Source: Deinococcus aquatilis DSM 23025
GTDB taxonomy: Bacteria > Deinococcota > Deinococci > Deinococcales > Deinococcaceae
NCBI RefSeq assembly: GCF_000378445.1
Contig: NZ_KB899695.1
Span: 124,001 to 188,000 of the forward strand
DNA: 64,000 nucleotides
Direction: 5' to 3'
Part shown: positions 46,188-58,621 of the stretch, in pieces
Numbering within the stretch: position 1 is the stretch's first letter
How the letters are laid out: each line of letters opens with the position of its first letter
Position numbers and translations under genes: made by a program
The notes under the pieces: generated by a model
The model's database searches: none
Told to the model about the DNA's origin: nothing
The model's input: the letters and a program-made list of their open reading frames with translations, nothing else

Positions 46188-48203
46188 CTAGTTTTGCCCC
46201 GCATAAAACGCCGCGATTCCCTCGGCTATGGCCTGTGCCAGCCGTTCCTGACCGCCCCTGTCCATCAAGATCCGCAGGTTGCCGGGGTCGGTCAGGTAGG
46301 CGGTTTCGATCAGGAGGCTGGGCTGCGTGGTGGGGCGGGTCAGGGCCAGATTTGCGCCGGGCTTCAGGCCTGCGCCGGGGCCGAGATCGGGCAGGATGCG
46401 GCGGATAGAGGCCAGAATCTGGGCTGCCACACCCTGCGCCTGCGGGTGCGTGAAGTACACTTCCGGCCCCCGAATGCCGCGTGGGTCGCGTCCATCGGGG
46501 AGGGCGTTGGCGTGGATAGACACCAGCAGATCGGCGCGGGCAGTTTCGGCGGCCTCTCCGCGTTCATACAGGCCCAGTGTGAGGTCGCCCGTGCGGGTCA
46601 GATTTACGGTGGCCCCCTGTGCCCGCAGCAGTTCGGCGGCACGCAGGGCGATGGGCAAGGTCAGGCCTTTTTCGGGTACGCGCAGACTTCCGGCCCCGCC
46701 CCACTGCGTGCCGCCGTGACCCGGATCAAGCGTGATAGTGCGTCCGGCCAGGGGTTGAGTTGCGTTCAGCGTAGGCGGGCGTCGCACTGTCAGCAGCAGG
46801 TCTGCGCCGTCGTAGTTGGCCCCGAAGCCCCATGCCTGCGCCGAGGTCAGCTCCAGGATCAGGCGGGAAACCCCCACCCCGGCAGGCACGACCGTGAGGC
46901 GCGAGAGCAGCGGGTCGGTGGGGAGGGCATTCAGCGCAGGCGGCGCAGACAGGCCGTACAGCGTCAGCGTCAGCCTGCGCCCGTCGCCGGATTGTTCCAT
47001 CGTGAAGGGCACGCGCAGGCCATTCAGGGGCACCCGCACCCGCAGGTCACTTGTAGGCGCGGCGGGGGTGGGCAGTGTGGGAGTGGGCACATTGCCCGGA
47101 GGCGGCGTAACTGGAGGCGGCGCGGCTGGCTGGAGGCTGACCTGTTTGGGGCGGGTGGGTTGCGGGACCAGTTCCGGTAGAGCGGAGGCCGGATCGGTGG
47201 GAACCGGAGCAGGGACGGGCACAGAAGTAGGAGCTGGAGCAGGAGGCACAGGCAGGATTTCGACTTCTGGTAGGACGGAAGGGGCAGCGGGCAGACCCTC
47301 CAGCGTAATGGCTCCTGCCGCGCCCACACGCGGCGCGGCGGGCGTCAGGGCCACCTGCGTCGCCGTGACCAGCGCCGACACGCCGGGGGCCAGCCTCACA
47401 CGCAGGTCATTGCCCTGCCGCCCGACTGCCGCAAAGGTCATGCCTTCGCGGGGATACAGCAGCGGTTCTCCGGTCAGGGTGGTCAGCACGTTGCCCGCGT
47501 CGTTGAGGCCCAGACCCGGCACCGTATCGGGGCGCTGGCTGGCGGTGCGGGGGCCAGCCGCCGTACTGGTCAGGCGTCCGGGAGCGGCGGCGGCGGTGGT
47601 GCGTCCATCGCGTCCCGTGAGCGACACTGTGAAGGCGGCATTCTGCACGCGGGCGGCGGCTGGCAGCGTGTAGGTGGCCGAATACTGGCCCGCTGGTCCC
47701 TCCTGCATAGGCTGAATCCCGCCCCCCGCCAGCCGGAAGGTGGCCCGGCCCCCCGGCGACCCCCGGAAACTGACCAGAATGCTGCGCTCGGCGGGAGAAT
47801 CGGCGGCGGCGTCCCAGAATTCGCGGTGTTCGCGGGGGGTCAGACTCTCCCGGTCGATGGCTGTGAGCGTGGCAGGCAGGGTACGGGGCACCGTCCGCAC
47901 CACCCTCAGGGTTCGGCTGCCCGTCTGCCCACCCACCGAGGCCACCAGCCGCAGATCGTTGGTGCCGACCCGCAGCGGCCACCACAGCATGAACAGCCCA
48001 TCTGCCCCCACAGGCGCGGCCTGCCCGCTGACCTTCAGGGTGGCTCCCGGCGTCACGCTGCCTTCCAGAATCACGTGGTCGAAAGCGACGCGGTAATCGG
48101 CAGGCGGGTAGGCCACAAAAACGTCCGGGGCAACGCGGGCAGCGGAAGTGAGCGGGGCGGCGAGCAGAGCGAACATCAGAACAGAACGGGACGACAACGG
48201 CAT
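46188..48203 (-). CDS. N-acetylmuramoyl-L-alanine amidase (Amidase_3)
   Basis: 671 residues, exported. The C-terminal domain (about 480-668) has the zinc amidase motifs: ITLDPGHGGTQWGG (His), PEKGLTL (Glu), LVSIHANAL (His) and LLIETAYLTDP (catalytic Glu), and cuts the amide bond between muramic acid and stem peptide, as in cell separation. An AMIN-like beta domain (about 385-475) and a 60-residue proline-rich linker (about 300-375) precede it; the N-terminal 220 residues are Ig-like strands. ATG 48203. Confidence 0.88.
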   Translation of the reverse strand: MPLSSRSVLMFALLAAPLTSAARVAPDVFVAYPPADYRVAFDHVILEGSVTPGATLKVSGQAAPVGADGLFMLWWPLRVGTNDLRLVASVGGQTGSRTLRVVRTVPRTLPATLTAIDRESLTPREHREFWDAAADSPAERSILVSFRGSPGGRATFRLAGGGIQPMQEGPAGQYSATYTLPAAARVQNAAFTVSLTGRDGRTTAAAAPGRLTSTAAGPRTASQRPDTVPGLGLNDAGNVLTTLTGEPLLYPREGMTFAAVGRQGNDLRVRLAPGVSALVTATQVALTPAAPRVGAAGAITLEGLPAAPSVLPEVEILPVPPAPAPTSVPVPAPVPTDPASALPELVPQPTRPKQVSLQPAAPPPVTPPPGNVPTPTLPTPAAPTSDLRVRVPLNGLRVPFTMEQSGDGRRLTLTLYGLSAPPALNALPTDPLLSRLTVVPAGVGVSRLILELTSAQAWGFGANYDGADLLLTVRRPPTLNATQPLAGRTITLDPGHGGTQWGGAGSLRVPEKGLTLPIALRAAELLRAQGATVNLTRTGDLTLGLYERGEAAETARADLLVSIHANALPDGRDPRGIRGPEVYFTHPQAQGVAAQILASIRRILPDLGPGAGLKPGANLALTRPTTQPSLLIETAYLTDPGNLRILMDRGGQERLAQAIAEGIAAFYAGQN

Positions 48204-48309
48204 ACGGCAGGGTCTAGCACGGCAGGCGGCGGGCCGGATGTGCGCCGCAAGTGAGAACCGGGGGATGTAGAAAACTTTACAAATCCTCTCCTGTCCCCTC
48301 TGGCTGTCC

Positions 48310-48315
48310 TATCAT
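48310..48315 (+). promoter_or_regulatory. -10 box of the RelA/SpoT-domain gene
   Basis: TATCAT ten bases before ATG 48326; it overlaps an earlier in-frame ATG (48314), which argues against that start. Confidence 0.45.
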
Positions 48316-48325
48316 GACTGCACCC

Positions 48326-49450
48326 ATGAATGACGATCTGCTGCGGGCTTACCGGGAAGCGATGCCGGACTACGAGGCACTCAGAGACGCGGCGGTGGCC
48401 CATACCACGCGCCTGCTGACAGCGGCGGGCCTGAACATCCATCACATCACCGGGCGCGTCAAACGGGTGGGAAGTCTGGAAGACAAGCTGCGGCGCAAGG
48501 CGGGCCGCTACGACTCGCTGGACGACGTGACCGATCTGGTGGCCGTGCGCGTCATCACCTATTTCGAGTCGGATGTGGGCGTGGTCTCGCGCCTGATCGA
48601 AAAAAACCATGAGGTGGACTGGAACCATTCGATAGACAAATCCAAGATGCACGACCCCGACAGATTCGGTTACATGGGCGTGCATTACGTGGTGCGCGTG
48701 CCCGAAGACGGCTTACAGGGACAGGCGGGTGGACAGCTCGCGGGGGCCAGATTCGAGGTGCAGATTCGCTCTATTTTGCAGCACGCCTGGGCCGAGATAG
48801 AGCATGACCTGGGCTACAAAAACCGCGACGCCGTGCCGCGTGAGGTGCGCCGCCGCTTTTACCGGTTGGCGGGCCTGCTGGAGATGGCCGATGAGGAATT
48901 CATGGCCCTGCACCGCATGACCCGCGATTATGCGGCCACCCTGCCCGAACGGGTGGCAAGCGCCCCCGACGACGTGTTTATCGATGCCCAGAGCATGACC
49001 CATCTGCTGACGCTGCCGCCCGTGCGTGATCTGGATACGGCGGTGGCGCGGGCGCTGGGCGTGCGCCTGCTGTCTCACTGGTCTGACCCGGAACGCCCGC
49101 AGCGCCTCGCCAGCCTGCTGCATTACGTGGGGGTGCGCTCAGTGGGCCTGCTGCACAAGGAACTCAAGCGCAACGACGATGAGATCACGCGCTTTGCAGC
49201 CGCGCTGATGCCCCGGCTCCGGCAGGCCTGGACTCCGGCAGGCGGCGCACGCCCCGGCACCAGCGTGGTGCATTACGCGCTGTTGCGGGCGTGCAGCAAC
49301 GCCAACCTGGAACCCGGTGAGGTGGTCACGCTGCTCGATCTGAGCGGCGCGGGCAATGAGGCCCGGATGGTGCAGACGGTACGCGAGGTGTATCAGGAGG
49401 TCATGGGCACGCCTGCGGCCATCCCGGTTCCCTCGGCTGGCAAGTCCTGA
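48326..49450 (+). CDS. RelA/SpoT-domain (p)ppGpp synthetase-like protein
   Basis: 374 residues. The nucleotidyltransferase domain (about 45-190) shows [36 protein letters not shown] and [22 protein letters not shown], which in RSH synthetases bind ATP and GDP/GTP and hold catalytic Asp/Glu. There is no hydrolase HD domain or TGS/ACT domain, so it is of the small-synthetase class with an extra C-terminal helical domain of about 180 residues of unknown role. It would make alarmone (p)ppGpp or a relative under stress. Confidence 0.82.
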   Translation: MNDDLLRAYREAMPDYEALRDAAVAHTTRLLTAAGLNIHHITGRVKRVGSLEDKLRRKAGRYDSLDDVTDLVAVRVITYFESDVGVVSRLIEKNHEVDWNHSIDKSKMHDPDRFGYMGVHYVVRVPEDGLQGQAGGQLAGARFEVQIRSILQHAWAEIEHDLGYKNRDAVPREVRRRFYRLAGLLEMADEEFMALHRMTRDYAATLPERVASAPDDVFIDAQSMTHLLTLPPVRDLDTAVARALGVRLLSHWSDPERPQRLASLLHYVGVRSVGLLHKELKRNDDEITRFAAALMPRLRQAWTPAGGARPGTSVVHYALLRACSNANLEPGEVVTLLDLSGAGNEARMVQTVREVYQEVMGTPAAIPVPSAGKS

Positions 49451-49505
49451 AGGCCTTCACAACCCCCCAAACACATTTCAATTGAAAATCATCTGCCCAA
49501 CAAAC

Positions 49506-50748
<1,243 letters not shown>

Positions 50749-50829
50749 GAAGGGCCGTGGGGCATGAGCGCTGGGCCTTGAACTCGGAGAAATACAGAAG
50801 AGTCGGTCTGCCCCGCCCCCGCCACACGC

Positions 50830-50835
50830 TACCCT
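50830..50835 (+). promoter_or_regulatory. -10 box of the PhzF-like gene (leaderless)
   Basis: TACCCT seven bases before GTG 50843; no ribosome binding site. Confidence 0.5.
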
Positions 50836-50842
50836 CTAACCC

Positions 50843-51673
50843 GTGAGCGCCGACCCAGCCCCCAACTCCACTGCCCCCCAACAGGCGACCTCCTACCGCG
50901 TCTTCCCACCTGTGGGCAAAACCGTCACCGTCTTCGCCACGGCGGCGGGCGACCTTCAGGCTCAGGCGAAGGAGGCCGCCGCGCCGCTGAGCGCCTTCAT
51001 TCAGTCAGCGGATTTTTCGGGCGTCAGCTTACGCATCTTTACGCCCACCCGCGAAAAGGGTGAAAGCGATTCGGCGGCAGTGGCGGCCCTGGCCCACCTG
51101 TTTGCAGCGGGCCAGATTGCTGACGTGACCGAGGTGCAGATGGGCGGCCAGAGCGTAGGGGCGCAGTTGTGCGGCGGCGAGTGGCTGCTGCTTCAGGGCG
51201 ACGTGACGGCGGCGCAGATTCAGGCCGATCTCTCCCCTGTTGGCCTGTCTGGAACGGCGCATACAGCCTCGGCGGGCCGCGCCAATCTGGTGATTCAGGT
51301 GCAGAGTCTCGCGGCACTGGACGCCTTCACGCCCGATTCGGCAGCCATTTCTGACCTGAACCGGGCCACCGATACCACAGGGCTGATCCTGTATGCGCTG
51401 GAATCGGAAGGCCGCGAAGACGTGAGTTTCCGGGCCTTCGGGCCACTGAAGGGCTTCACCGAGGACGCCGCGAGTTCCAATATGTTCGCCTGTCTGGTGG
51501 GTGTGCTGGCCGCACGGGACCAAGTGCCAGCGGGCGCGGAAACCATTCGCGGGGCACAGCGGCAACCCGGACGATTTGCACGGCTCACGGCGCAGTTTGT
51601 GCCCACCGCCACAGGTGCAGGCGGCGTGTGGGTGGGCGGCAAAGCGGTGAACAACGGTTCGGCCCCAGCTTGA
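50843..51673 (+). CDS. divergent PhzF-family protein
   Basis: 276 residues with the outline of a PhzF-type isomerase: YRVFPPVGKTVTVF at the N-terminus, VSLRIFTPTREKGES near 60, and EDAASSNMFACLVGVL near 205, where active relatives have EDPATGSA..CL. The N-terminal catalytic Glu context (SETAFV in others) reads LSAFIQS here, and the GHPT motif is replaced by GESDSAA. It may have lost the usual chemistry. GTG 50843 follows a -10 box at leaderless distance; it overlaps the next gene. Confidence 0.6.
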   Translation: MSADPAPNSTAPQQATSYRVFPPVGKTVTVFATAAGDLQAQAKEAAAPLSAFIQSADFSGVSLRIFTPTREKGESDSAAVAALAHLFAAGQIADVTEVQMGGQSVGAQLCGGEWLLLQGDVTAAQIQADLSPVGLSGTAHTASAGRANLVIQVQSLAALDAFTPDSAAISDLNRATDTTGLILYALESEGREDVSFRAFGPLKGFTEDAASSNMFACLVGVLAARDQVPAGAETIRGAQRQPGRFARLTAQFVPTATGAGGVWVGGKAVNNGSAPA

Positions 51674-52878
51674 GCATCGCGGCACGGCGCACCACTCTGG
51701 CTGACCTGCGGCGCGATTGGTCGGCGGGCGCGGGCATTGCCGGTTTTGTGGTGGTGTTGGTGGGGGCGGCCAGCAGTATCGGCCTATTAGTCGGTGCGGC
51801 GCGAGATTTCGGCCTGTCTTCCGGTCAGACGGCCAGTTGGGTTCTGGCCTGCTACCTTGCCATCGGAATTTCAGGCGCGGCACTGACATGGCGCACGCGG
51901 GCACCGATCAGCATGGCCTGGAGTACGCCGGGGCTGGCGCTGGTGGCCTCGATTGCTGCCGCACACAGCCTGACCTATGCCGAGGTGCTGGGCGCGTATG
52001 TGCTGAGCGCCGTGGTCATGGTGGCGCTGGGCGTCTCGGGCGCGTTCGAGCGGGTCACGTCGCGCCTGCCACCTGCCCTGGCAAATGCGCTGTTGGCGGG
52101 CGTGCTGCTGCCCTTCGTGCTGGGCGCATTCCGGGCCTTGCCTCTGGCCCCGCTTCCGGTGGGGGGCATGTTGGCCGTATTTCTGGTGGGCCGCGTCGCC
52201 TTTGCACGCTGGGCCGTTCCGGCGGCGCTGGTGGTAGGCGCGGGCCTGTCGCTGGCAGCAGGCATGGTCGGGCCGATCAATCTGTCCAGCACGTCTCTTT
52301 TTGGCACCCTGGTCTGGACGACCCCCGCATTCAGCGTGCGGGCCGCCCTCACGTTGGCCCTGCCCATGACCATCCTGACGCTGGCTTCTCAGCAGTTGCC
52401 GGGACTGGCGGTGCTGCGGGCGTGCGGATTCGGGCGCGTTCCGGCCAGTCCGCTGATCACGGCGTCCGGCATCGGGAGTCTGCTGGCAGCCCCCTTCGGC
52501 GGGCACTCCACCAATCTGGCGGCCATTACGGCGGCCATCTCTGCCGGAGAAGAAGCCCACCCCGACCCGGCGCGGCGCTGGCCTGCCAGCCTCAGTGCGG
52601 CCTTCTTTTATCTGCTGCTGGGCGTGTTCGCGGGCTGGTTGGTGGGCGCGGTGGCGGCGATTCCGGTGGCGGTGGTGTCAGCGCTGGCGGGGCTGGCCTT
52701 GGTGGGGACGGCCCTCAGCAGTCTGGTGGCCGCACTGGGCGAGGAGCGCGGGCGAGAAGCGGCCTTTCTGACCTTTGCGATTACCGCCAGCGGGGTCACG
52801 GTGTGGGGCGTGGGAAGCGCCGTGTGGGGCCTGCTGGTGGGGGGCGCGGTGCTGTGGCTGGTGCAGCGGCGAAGGTAG
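51670..52878 (+). CDS. BenE-family membrane transporter
   Basis: 402 residues, about 11-12 membrane helices. Sequence segments such as APISMAWSTPGLALV, RLPPALANALLAGVLLPFVLGAF and PFGGHSTNLAAITAAI are typical of BenE/benzoate:H+ symporter relatives, where the GGH(S)TN segment lies in the transport site. TTG 51670 overlaps the stop of the PhzF-like gene (TTGA), so translation is coupled. Substrate may be an aromatic acid; not certain. Confidence 0.8.
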   Translation: MSIAARRTTLADLRRDWSAGAGIAGFVVVLVGAASSIGLLVGAARDFGLSSGQTASWVLACYLAIGISGAALTWRTRAPISMAWSTPGLALVASIAAAHSLTYAEVLGAYVLSAVVMVALGVSGAFERVTSRLPPALANALLAGVLLPFVLGAFRALPLAPLPVGGMLAVFLVGRVAFARWAVPAALVVGAGLSLAAGMVGPINLSSTSLFGTLVWTTPAFSVRAALTLALPMTILTLASQQLPGLAVLRACGFGRVPASPLITASGIGSLLAAPFGGHSTNLAAITAAISAGEEAHPDPARRWPASLSAAFFYLLLGVFAGWLVGAVAAIPVAVVSALAGLALVGTALSSLVAALGEERGREAAFLTFAITASGVTVWGVGSAVWGLLVGGAVLWLVQRRR

Positions 52879-52936
52879 GGGCGCGTAAGCAGATCGGTAG
52901 ACCTTCCCCCAAGCCCACATTTTCTCGCCCACGCCG

Positions 52937-52942
52937 TATCCT
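52937..52942 (+). promoter_or_regulatory. -10 box of the class V aminotransferase gene (leaderless)
   Basis: TATCCT six bases before ATG 52949. Confidence 0.5.
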
Positions 52943-52948
52943 TTCCCC

Positions 52949-54156
<1,208 letters not shown>

Positions 54157-54160
<4 letters not shown>

Positions 54161-55017
54161 AGTTCCAGCACCCCGTTCAGTTCATCCCGGAACCGCCGCG
54201 CCGCCGCCGCACTCGCCGCCACATCCAGCCCAGCCGCACCTGATCCAGCCGCATACTGCACGCCCCGGCTGGCGCTGGCAAGTGCGCCCGTGCCCCCCGC
54301 ATGAAAGGCGGGCGCGAGATCGGCGGCGGCGGCTCCCTGTGCGCCCAGTCCGGGCAACAGCAGCAGGGCGCGGGGCATCAGGGCACGGAAGGTGGCAAGG
54401 TCGCGGGGATGGGTGGCCCCGACCACTGCGCCCACGCTGGCATAGGTTCCGGCCTCTCCCTCCTCCTCGGCATTCAGGCGGGCCACTTCCACGGCCACCC
54501 GCTCGCTGATGCCGCTGCCCTGCACATCGTTCTGATCGGGGTTACTGGTCTTAACGAGCACGAAAATGCCGCCGTCATTGGCCCGCGCCGCCTCCACGAA
54601 CGGGGTCAGGGTGGCAAAGCCCAGAAATGGATTGACCGTCAGGGCGTCTCCGGCGTGGGGGCCGCCCAGCCACGCACGGGCATAGGCTTCGGCGGTGCTG
54701 CCGATATCGCCACGCTTGCCGTCCAGAATAATGGGCAAACCCAGCGTGCGGGCCAGCGCACAGACCTCTTCCAGCAGGGCGAAACCCGGCAGGCCCAGCG
54801 CCTCGAAAAAAGCCAGTTGAGGCTTGACGCAGGCGGCAAAAGGCGCGGTGGCTTCCAGCACATCCAGCGTATGCAGCCGCAGGTGCGCCGTGTCGCGGTA
54901 GGCGTCGGCGCGGGGGTCGAGGCCCACACACAGCCGGGTCTGAAGGGTACGGGTGCGCTCGGTCACGGCGGCGGCAAAAGCAGGCAGCGTCGGAAGGGGA
55001 AGTGCGGGCTGAGACAT
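54157..55017 (-). CDS. pyrF: orotidine 5'-phosphate decarboxylase
   Basis: Last step of UMP synthesis. 286 residues of the longer (type 2) branch: [13 protein letters not shown] near 28, [33 protein letters not shown] near 98-112 with the catalytic Lys-Asp, [13 protein letters not shown] and [10 protein letters not shown] near 200. ATG 55017 (MSQPALPL) has TAGCCT eight bases upstream; the frame extends further but without support. Confidence 0.9.
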
Positions 55018-55025
55018 TGGAAAGC

Positions 55026-55031
55026 AGGCTA
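55026..55031 (-). promoter_or_regulatory. -10 box of pyrF (leaderless)
   Basis: TAGCCT on the minus strand, eight bases before ATG 55017. Confidence 0.5.
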
Positions 55032-55082
55032 ACACGGCAGCAGAGGGCGGCAAAAGCTGAAGGCAGGCCAATCAGGGGCAAC

Positions 55083-55109
55083 TTGAATCGGGCACTGCCG
55101 CGCTACACT
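55083..55109 (+). promoter_or_regulatory. promoter of the Rrf2 regulator gene (leaderless)
   Basis: TACACT (55104-55109) lies seven bases before ATG 55117, with TTGAAT (55083-55088) 15 bases upstream as a possible -35. Confidence 0.5.
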
Positions 55110-55116
55110 GGCGGCT

Positions 55117-55647
55117 ATGCGGCTTTCGGCCACCGACGTTTACGCTTTTCAGGCACTGGGCTATCTGGGCCTTCAACATGGCTTGCCGCCAGTGACCGAG
55201 CCATCCGCCACCGAGTCGCCCTCAGGTCAGGCCGGGATTCAGACTGCACGCTGGATTTCCAGCGATGAGATCAGCGAGGCCACTGGAATCCACCGCCCGT
55301 ATCTGGTCAGAATCCTGGCCGCCCTGACTGCCAAGGGCGTGGTCAAGAGCAAAAAAGGTATCGGCGGCGGCTACGCGCTGGCCCGCAAGCCTCAGCTTAT
55401 TTCCCTGTGCGAGGTCGTGCGGGCCATCGACGGCCCCGTTGCGCCGCTGAGCTGTATCAGCCTGAACTGGCACGAGGAATGTGTAGAACAGGAGCGCTGC
55501 CACGCCCGCAACACCATCTATACGCGCATGCGAGACGCGATGCTGGCCGTGCTGCAAGAGTTCAGTGTGCATGATCTGGTGATCGATGCGCGGCAGGGCG
55601 TGAGCTACGGCCACTGCCTGGGCCACCTGCTGAAGCCGAACGCCTGA
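55117..55647 (+). CDS. Rrf2-family transcriptional regulator
   Basis: 176 residues with a winged helix-turn-helix ([43 protein letters not shown], about 47-88) and three cysteines C113, C122 and C128, as in IscR/NsrR proteins that hold an iron-sulfur cluster, although the spacing (8 and 5 residues between) is not canonical. An insert of about 20 residues (22-45) follows the first helix. It stands directly before the sulfur assimilation operon and is the likely regulator of it, comparable to CymR. Sensing cluster or cysteine status is inference. Confidence 0.82.
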   Translation: MRLSATDVYAFQALGYLGLQHGLPPVTEPSATESPSGQAGIQTARWISSDEISEATGIHRPYLVRILAALTAKGVVKSKKGIGGGYALARKPQLISLCEVVRAIDGPVAPLSCISLNWHEECVEQERCHARNTIYTRMRDAMLAVLQEFSVHDLVIDARQGVSYGHCLGHLLKPNA

Positions 55648-55949
55648 GCGGGGGAAGGTCGGGGCTGAGGACAGGGTTCAATTCTTGATTCTTGTCTTGA
55701 TTGTTGGGGAGGTGGGCAACCTACCCCCCCGTTGCTGGCGCAACGCCCCCCCTTAAGGGGAGGACAAGGGCTGGGTGCTCCCCTTAAGGGGGGCTGGCGG
55801 CGAAGCCGACTGGGGGGTGATGCCCCCCGCTCCCTGCTGAACTCATAGAGCAAAACGCCGCCCTCAGACTCGCCCCACCCACCTCTCCACCCCCATCACC
55901 GCCGCACCCGAAAAGCAGACAAGTTGAGTATTCTTGTCATCTAATGCTC
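55648..55949. repeat. short intergenic repeat before the sulfur operon
   Basis: From 55720 to about 55830 lies ACCCCCCCGTTGCTGGCGCAACGCCCCCCCTTAA-type sequence plus AAGGGGAGGACAAGGGC and an inverted copy (CTCCCCTTAAGGGG), akin to the start of the 38.9/39.3-kb repeats and to 63462-63510. The rest of this gap holds no gene; the promoter of the next gene is at its end. Confidence 0.65.
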
Positions 55950-55955
55950 TATGCT
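55950..55955 (+). promoter_or_regulatory. -10 box of the DUF4395 gene (leaderless)
   Basis: TATGCT six bases before ATG 55962. AT-rich TTGAGTATTCTTGTCATCTAA just upstream may include an operator for the Rrf2 regulator; no defined motif. Confidence 0.5.
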
Positions 55956-55961
55956 GGGGGC

Positions 55962-56447
55962 ATGACGGTTCTGCCTTCTTCCCCAAGCGCTCCTGCCCCG
56001 AAGTTGGCCGCCCGAACCGACCTCGCGGCGCTGCGGTTCAACCAGTGGACAGTGGTGGGCGTAACACTGCTGGGCCTCGTGCTGGTCGCATTTTCTAGCG
56101 TTGCCTTTGTGCTGCTGTTGGCTCTGGGCGCGGCCATGTTGCTCGGTGCGGTGCGCCCCGAACTCTCGCCGCTGCAGGCGACTTACCGAATGCTGGGGCC
56201 AGTGCTGGGCCTGAAACCCGAAGTGGTGGAAGAAGACCCCCGTGCCCATCACTTTGCACAGGGCGTAGGCGGAGTATTCCTGCTGGCAGCGGGCCTCAGT
56301 GGTGCCGCTGGCCTGACGGTGCTGGGCACGGTCCTGGGCCTGATGGTCGTGGCTCTGGCCGCCCTGAACCTCTCTCAAAAAATCTGTGTGGGCTGCCTGA
56401 TGTACTTCCAGTACCGCCGCCTGCGCTACGCCGTCCTGAGCCGCTAA
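55962..56447 (+). CDS. DUF4395 membrane protein in the sulfur operon
   Basis: 161 residues with four membrane helices (about 33-70 in two passes and 105-140 in two) and the family pattern LRFNQWTVVGVTLLGL and a Cys-x-x-Cys in QKICVGCLMYFQYRRL at the C-terminus. DUF4395 proteins occur beside rhodanese, thioredoxin-like and sulfur genes; the CxxC suggests redox or sulfur handling at the membrane. ATG 55962 is chosen because a -10 box stands six bases before it. First gene of the operon with sulfite reductase, 42 bases downstream. Confidence 0.75.
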   Translation: MTVLPSSPSAPAPKLAARTDLAALRFNQWTVVGVTLLGLVLVAFSSVAFVLLLALGAAMLLGAVRPELSPLQATYRMLGPVLGLKPEVVEEDPRAHHFAQGVGGVFLLAAGLSGAAGLTVLGTVLGLMVVALAALNLSQKICVGCLMYFQYRRLRYAVLSR

Positions 56448-56489
56448 AGTCTTCCCAAATCCGATCACCGCCCACCAAAGGAATCTGCC

Positions 56490-58082
56490 ATGTCTGACAT
56501 CGAAACCCTGAAAAAAGAACTGCCCCCCTTTGAAATCTTCGACCTGATTCCGCAGTACGCGGCGGCGGGCCAGATCGACCCCGAAAAGATCGACCTGCTG
56601 AAATGGGCCGGGGTCTATCCTCAGCGCCCACAGGAAGACGGCTTTCTGATGATGCGCGTGAAGGTGCCCACCGCCGAACTGAGCGCAGCGACCCTGCGTG
56701 TGGTGGCGGGCATTGCCGAGGACTACGGGCGCGGGCTGCTGGACGTGACTGACCGTCAGGCGTTCCAGTTTCACTGGCTGCGAATTCAGGATATTCCCGA
56801 CATTCTGAACCGGCTGGAAACGGTGGGGCTGCATACCCGTGGAGCCTGCGGAGACACCGTGCGGGCCGTGATCGCCTCGCCGCTGGCCGGACTGGACGCC
56901 CGCGAGCGCATCGACGTTCGCCCGCTGGCCGCCGCGATGGAAGGCAGCCTCAGCGGTAACAAGGAATTTGAAGACCTGCCCCGCAAGTTCAAGATCAGCA
57001 TCACGGCCACCCCCGAACTGGAAGGCATCCACCACATCAACGACATCGGCTTTCTGGCCCATGAAGTGAATGGAGAGGTCGGATTTGACGTGTGGGTCGG
57101 CGGCGGCCTCGGCGCAGTGGCGCACCTTGCCAAGCGGTTGGGCGTGTTTATCCGGCCCGATCAGGTCATCGAGGTGGGCCGCGCCATCACCGGAGCCTAC
57201 CGCGACCACGGCTACCGCCAGAACCGCAAAAAGAGCCGCCTGAAGTACCTGATCAAAGACCTCGGCCCCGAAAAATTCCGCGAGATCGTGGAAACGGACT
57301 ACCTCGGCTACAAATTGCAGGACGGCCCCGCCGCACCCGTGGCCCGCTTCGGCGGCAGCGATGTACTGGGCGTGAACCCGCAGCGTGACGGCCTGAATTA
57401 CGTGGTGCTGTCCACCACCGTGGGCCGCATCAACCCCGACAAAGCCCGCGCCCTCGCAGACCTGTCGGAGCGCTACGGTAAGGGCGTTCTGCGGACCACC
57501 GCCTTCCAGAACATGATGATTCCGCACGTGCAAACCGAAGAGGTAGACGCACTGGTCGCAGAGCTGGCCCTGCTGGAACTGGCCCCCAAAGCCACCCTGC
57601 GCGGCACCACGATTGCCTGCACGGGCACGCAGTTTTGCCGCCTCGCCCTCACGGAAACCAAGGCGCGGGTGGCGGGCATGATCGATGAACTCGAACCCAA
57701 GCACGCCGATCTGGACGTGCCCTTCGTGATCAACCTGACGGGCTGCTCGAACGCCTGCACGCGCTATCAGGTGGCCGACCTCGGCTTCATGGGAGCGCAG
57801 CGCATCCGCAAAGACGAGAGCGGCGCAGAGATCACCGAAGAGGTCTACAACGTGCATCTGGCAGGCAGCATCGGGCAGGCCGAGCGCCTCGGGGCCAAGC
57901 TGAAAGGCATCGTGCCCGCCACCCGCCTGACCGAATACACCGACCGCGTGATCAGCGACTTCAAGGCCCACAAGAGCGCGGGCGAGAGCTTTGTGGAATA
58001 CGCTGACCGCGTGGGCCAGAGCCACTTTTTGCCCGATACCGTGCTGACCGAAAGCCAGGTGCCCGAAGGAGTGCTGGCATGA
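56490..58082 (+). CDS. ferredoxin-dependent sulfite (nitrite) reductase
   Basis: Six-electron reduction of sulfite to sulfide on a sirohaem-[4Fe-4S] centre. 530 residues with two ferredoxin-like repeats, THTR-type segments ([14 protein letters not shown] near 117) and the cluster ligands CTGTQFC near 376-382 and GCSNAC near 416-421. Sulfite rather than nitrite is favoured because cysC, cysH and sat follow at once. AAAGGA precedes ATG 56490; four-base overlap with cysC. Confidence 0.87.
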   Translation: MSDIETLKKELPPFEIFDLIPQYAAAGQIDPEKIDLLKWAGVYPQRPQEDGFLMMRVKVPTAELSAATLRVVAGIAEDYGRGLLDVTDRQAFQFHWLRIQDIPDILNRLETVGLHTRGACGDTVRAVIASPLAGLDARERIDVRPLAAAMEGSLSGNKEFEDLPRKFKISITATPELEGIHHINDIGFLAHEVNGEVGFDVWVGGGLGAVAHLAKRLGVFIRPDQVIEVGRAITGAYRDHGYRQNRKKSRLKYLIKDLGPEKFREIVETDYLGYKLQDGPAAPVARFGGSDVLGVNPQRDGLNYVVLSTTVGRINPDKARALADLSERYGKGVLRTTAFQNMMIPHVQTEEVDALVAELALLELAPKATLRGTTIACTGTQFCRLALTETKARVAGMIDELEPKHADLDVPFVINLTGCSNACTRYQVADLGFMGAQRIRKDESGAEITEEVYNVHLAGSIGQAERLGAKLKGIVPATRLTEYTDRVISDFKAHKSAGESFVEYADRVGQSHFLPDTVLTESQVPEGVLA

Positions 58083-58621
58083 GTTCGGCGGCGACTGAAG
58101 GCCGGGTGCTGTGGTTCACCGGGCTGTCGGGCGCAGGCAAAAGCACGCTGGCCTCTGCGCTGCACGCCGAATTGCTGGCCGCAGGTGTGAAGACCGAACT
58201 GCTGGACGGCGACGCGGTGCGCGAGAATCTCAGCAAGGGCCTCGGCTTTTCCAGGGCTGACCGGGATACCAATGTTCGGCGGATCGCGTTCGTGGCGGGC
58301 CTGCTGGCGCGGCACGGCGTCACGGTGCTGGTCAGCGCCATCAGTCCTTATGCCGATACCCGGCGCGAGGTGCTGGCCGCCCTTCCCAACGCCGCCGAAA
58401 TCTTTGTGGACGCGCCGCTGGAAACCGTGACCGAACGCGATGTGAAGGGCCTCTATCTGAAGGCCATCGCCGGAGAAATCGCGCACTTTACGGGCGTTTC
58501 CGATCCCTATGAAGCGCCCACCGCGCCTGATCTGCACCTGCGAACAGACCGCCTGAGCGTGGAGGAATGCCTGAATCTGCTGCGCCCATTGGCCGGACTG
58601 CGGGAACCTGTTCTTCTATGA
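58079..58621 (+). CDS. cysC: adenylylsulfate kinase
   Basis: Phosphorylates APS to PAPS. 180 residues with P-loop GLSGAGKST (15-23), [29 protein letters not shown] (about 45-70), [11 protein letters not shown] near 92 and [21 protein letters not shown] 58079 overlaps the sulfite reductase stop, and its own stop overlaps cysH, so the three genes are tightly coupled. Confidence 0.92.
   Translation: MSSAATEGRVLWFTGLSGAGKSTLASALHAELLAAGVKTELLDGDAVRENLSKGLGFSRADRDTNVRRIAFVAGLLARHGVTVLVSAISPYADTRREVLAALPNAAEIFVDAPLETVTERDVKGLYLKAIAGEIAHFTGVSDPYEAPTAPDLHLRTDRLSVEECLNLLRPLAGLREPVLL

Noticed and set aside
55941..58025. 694-codon open frame antisense to the sulfite reductase gene
   Set aside because: Shadow frame; sense strand has complete conserved motifs and coupled gene starts.
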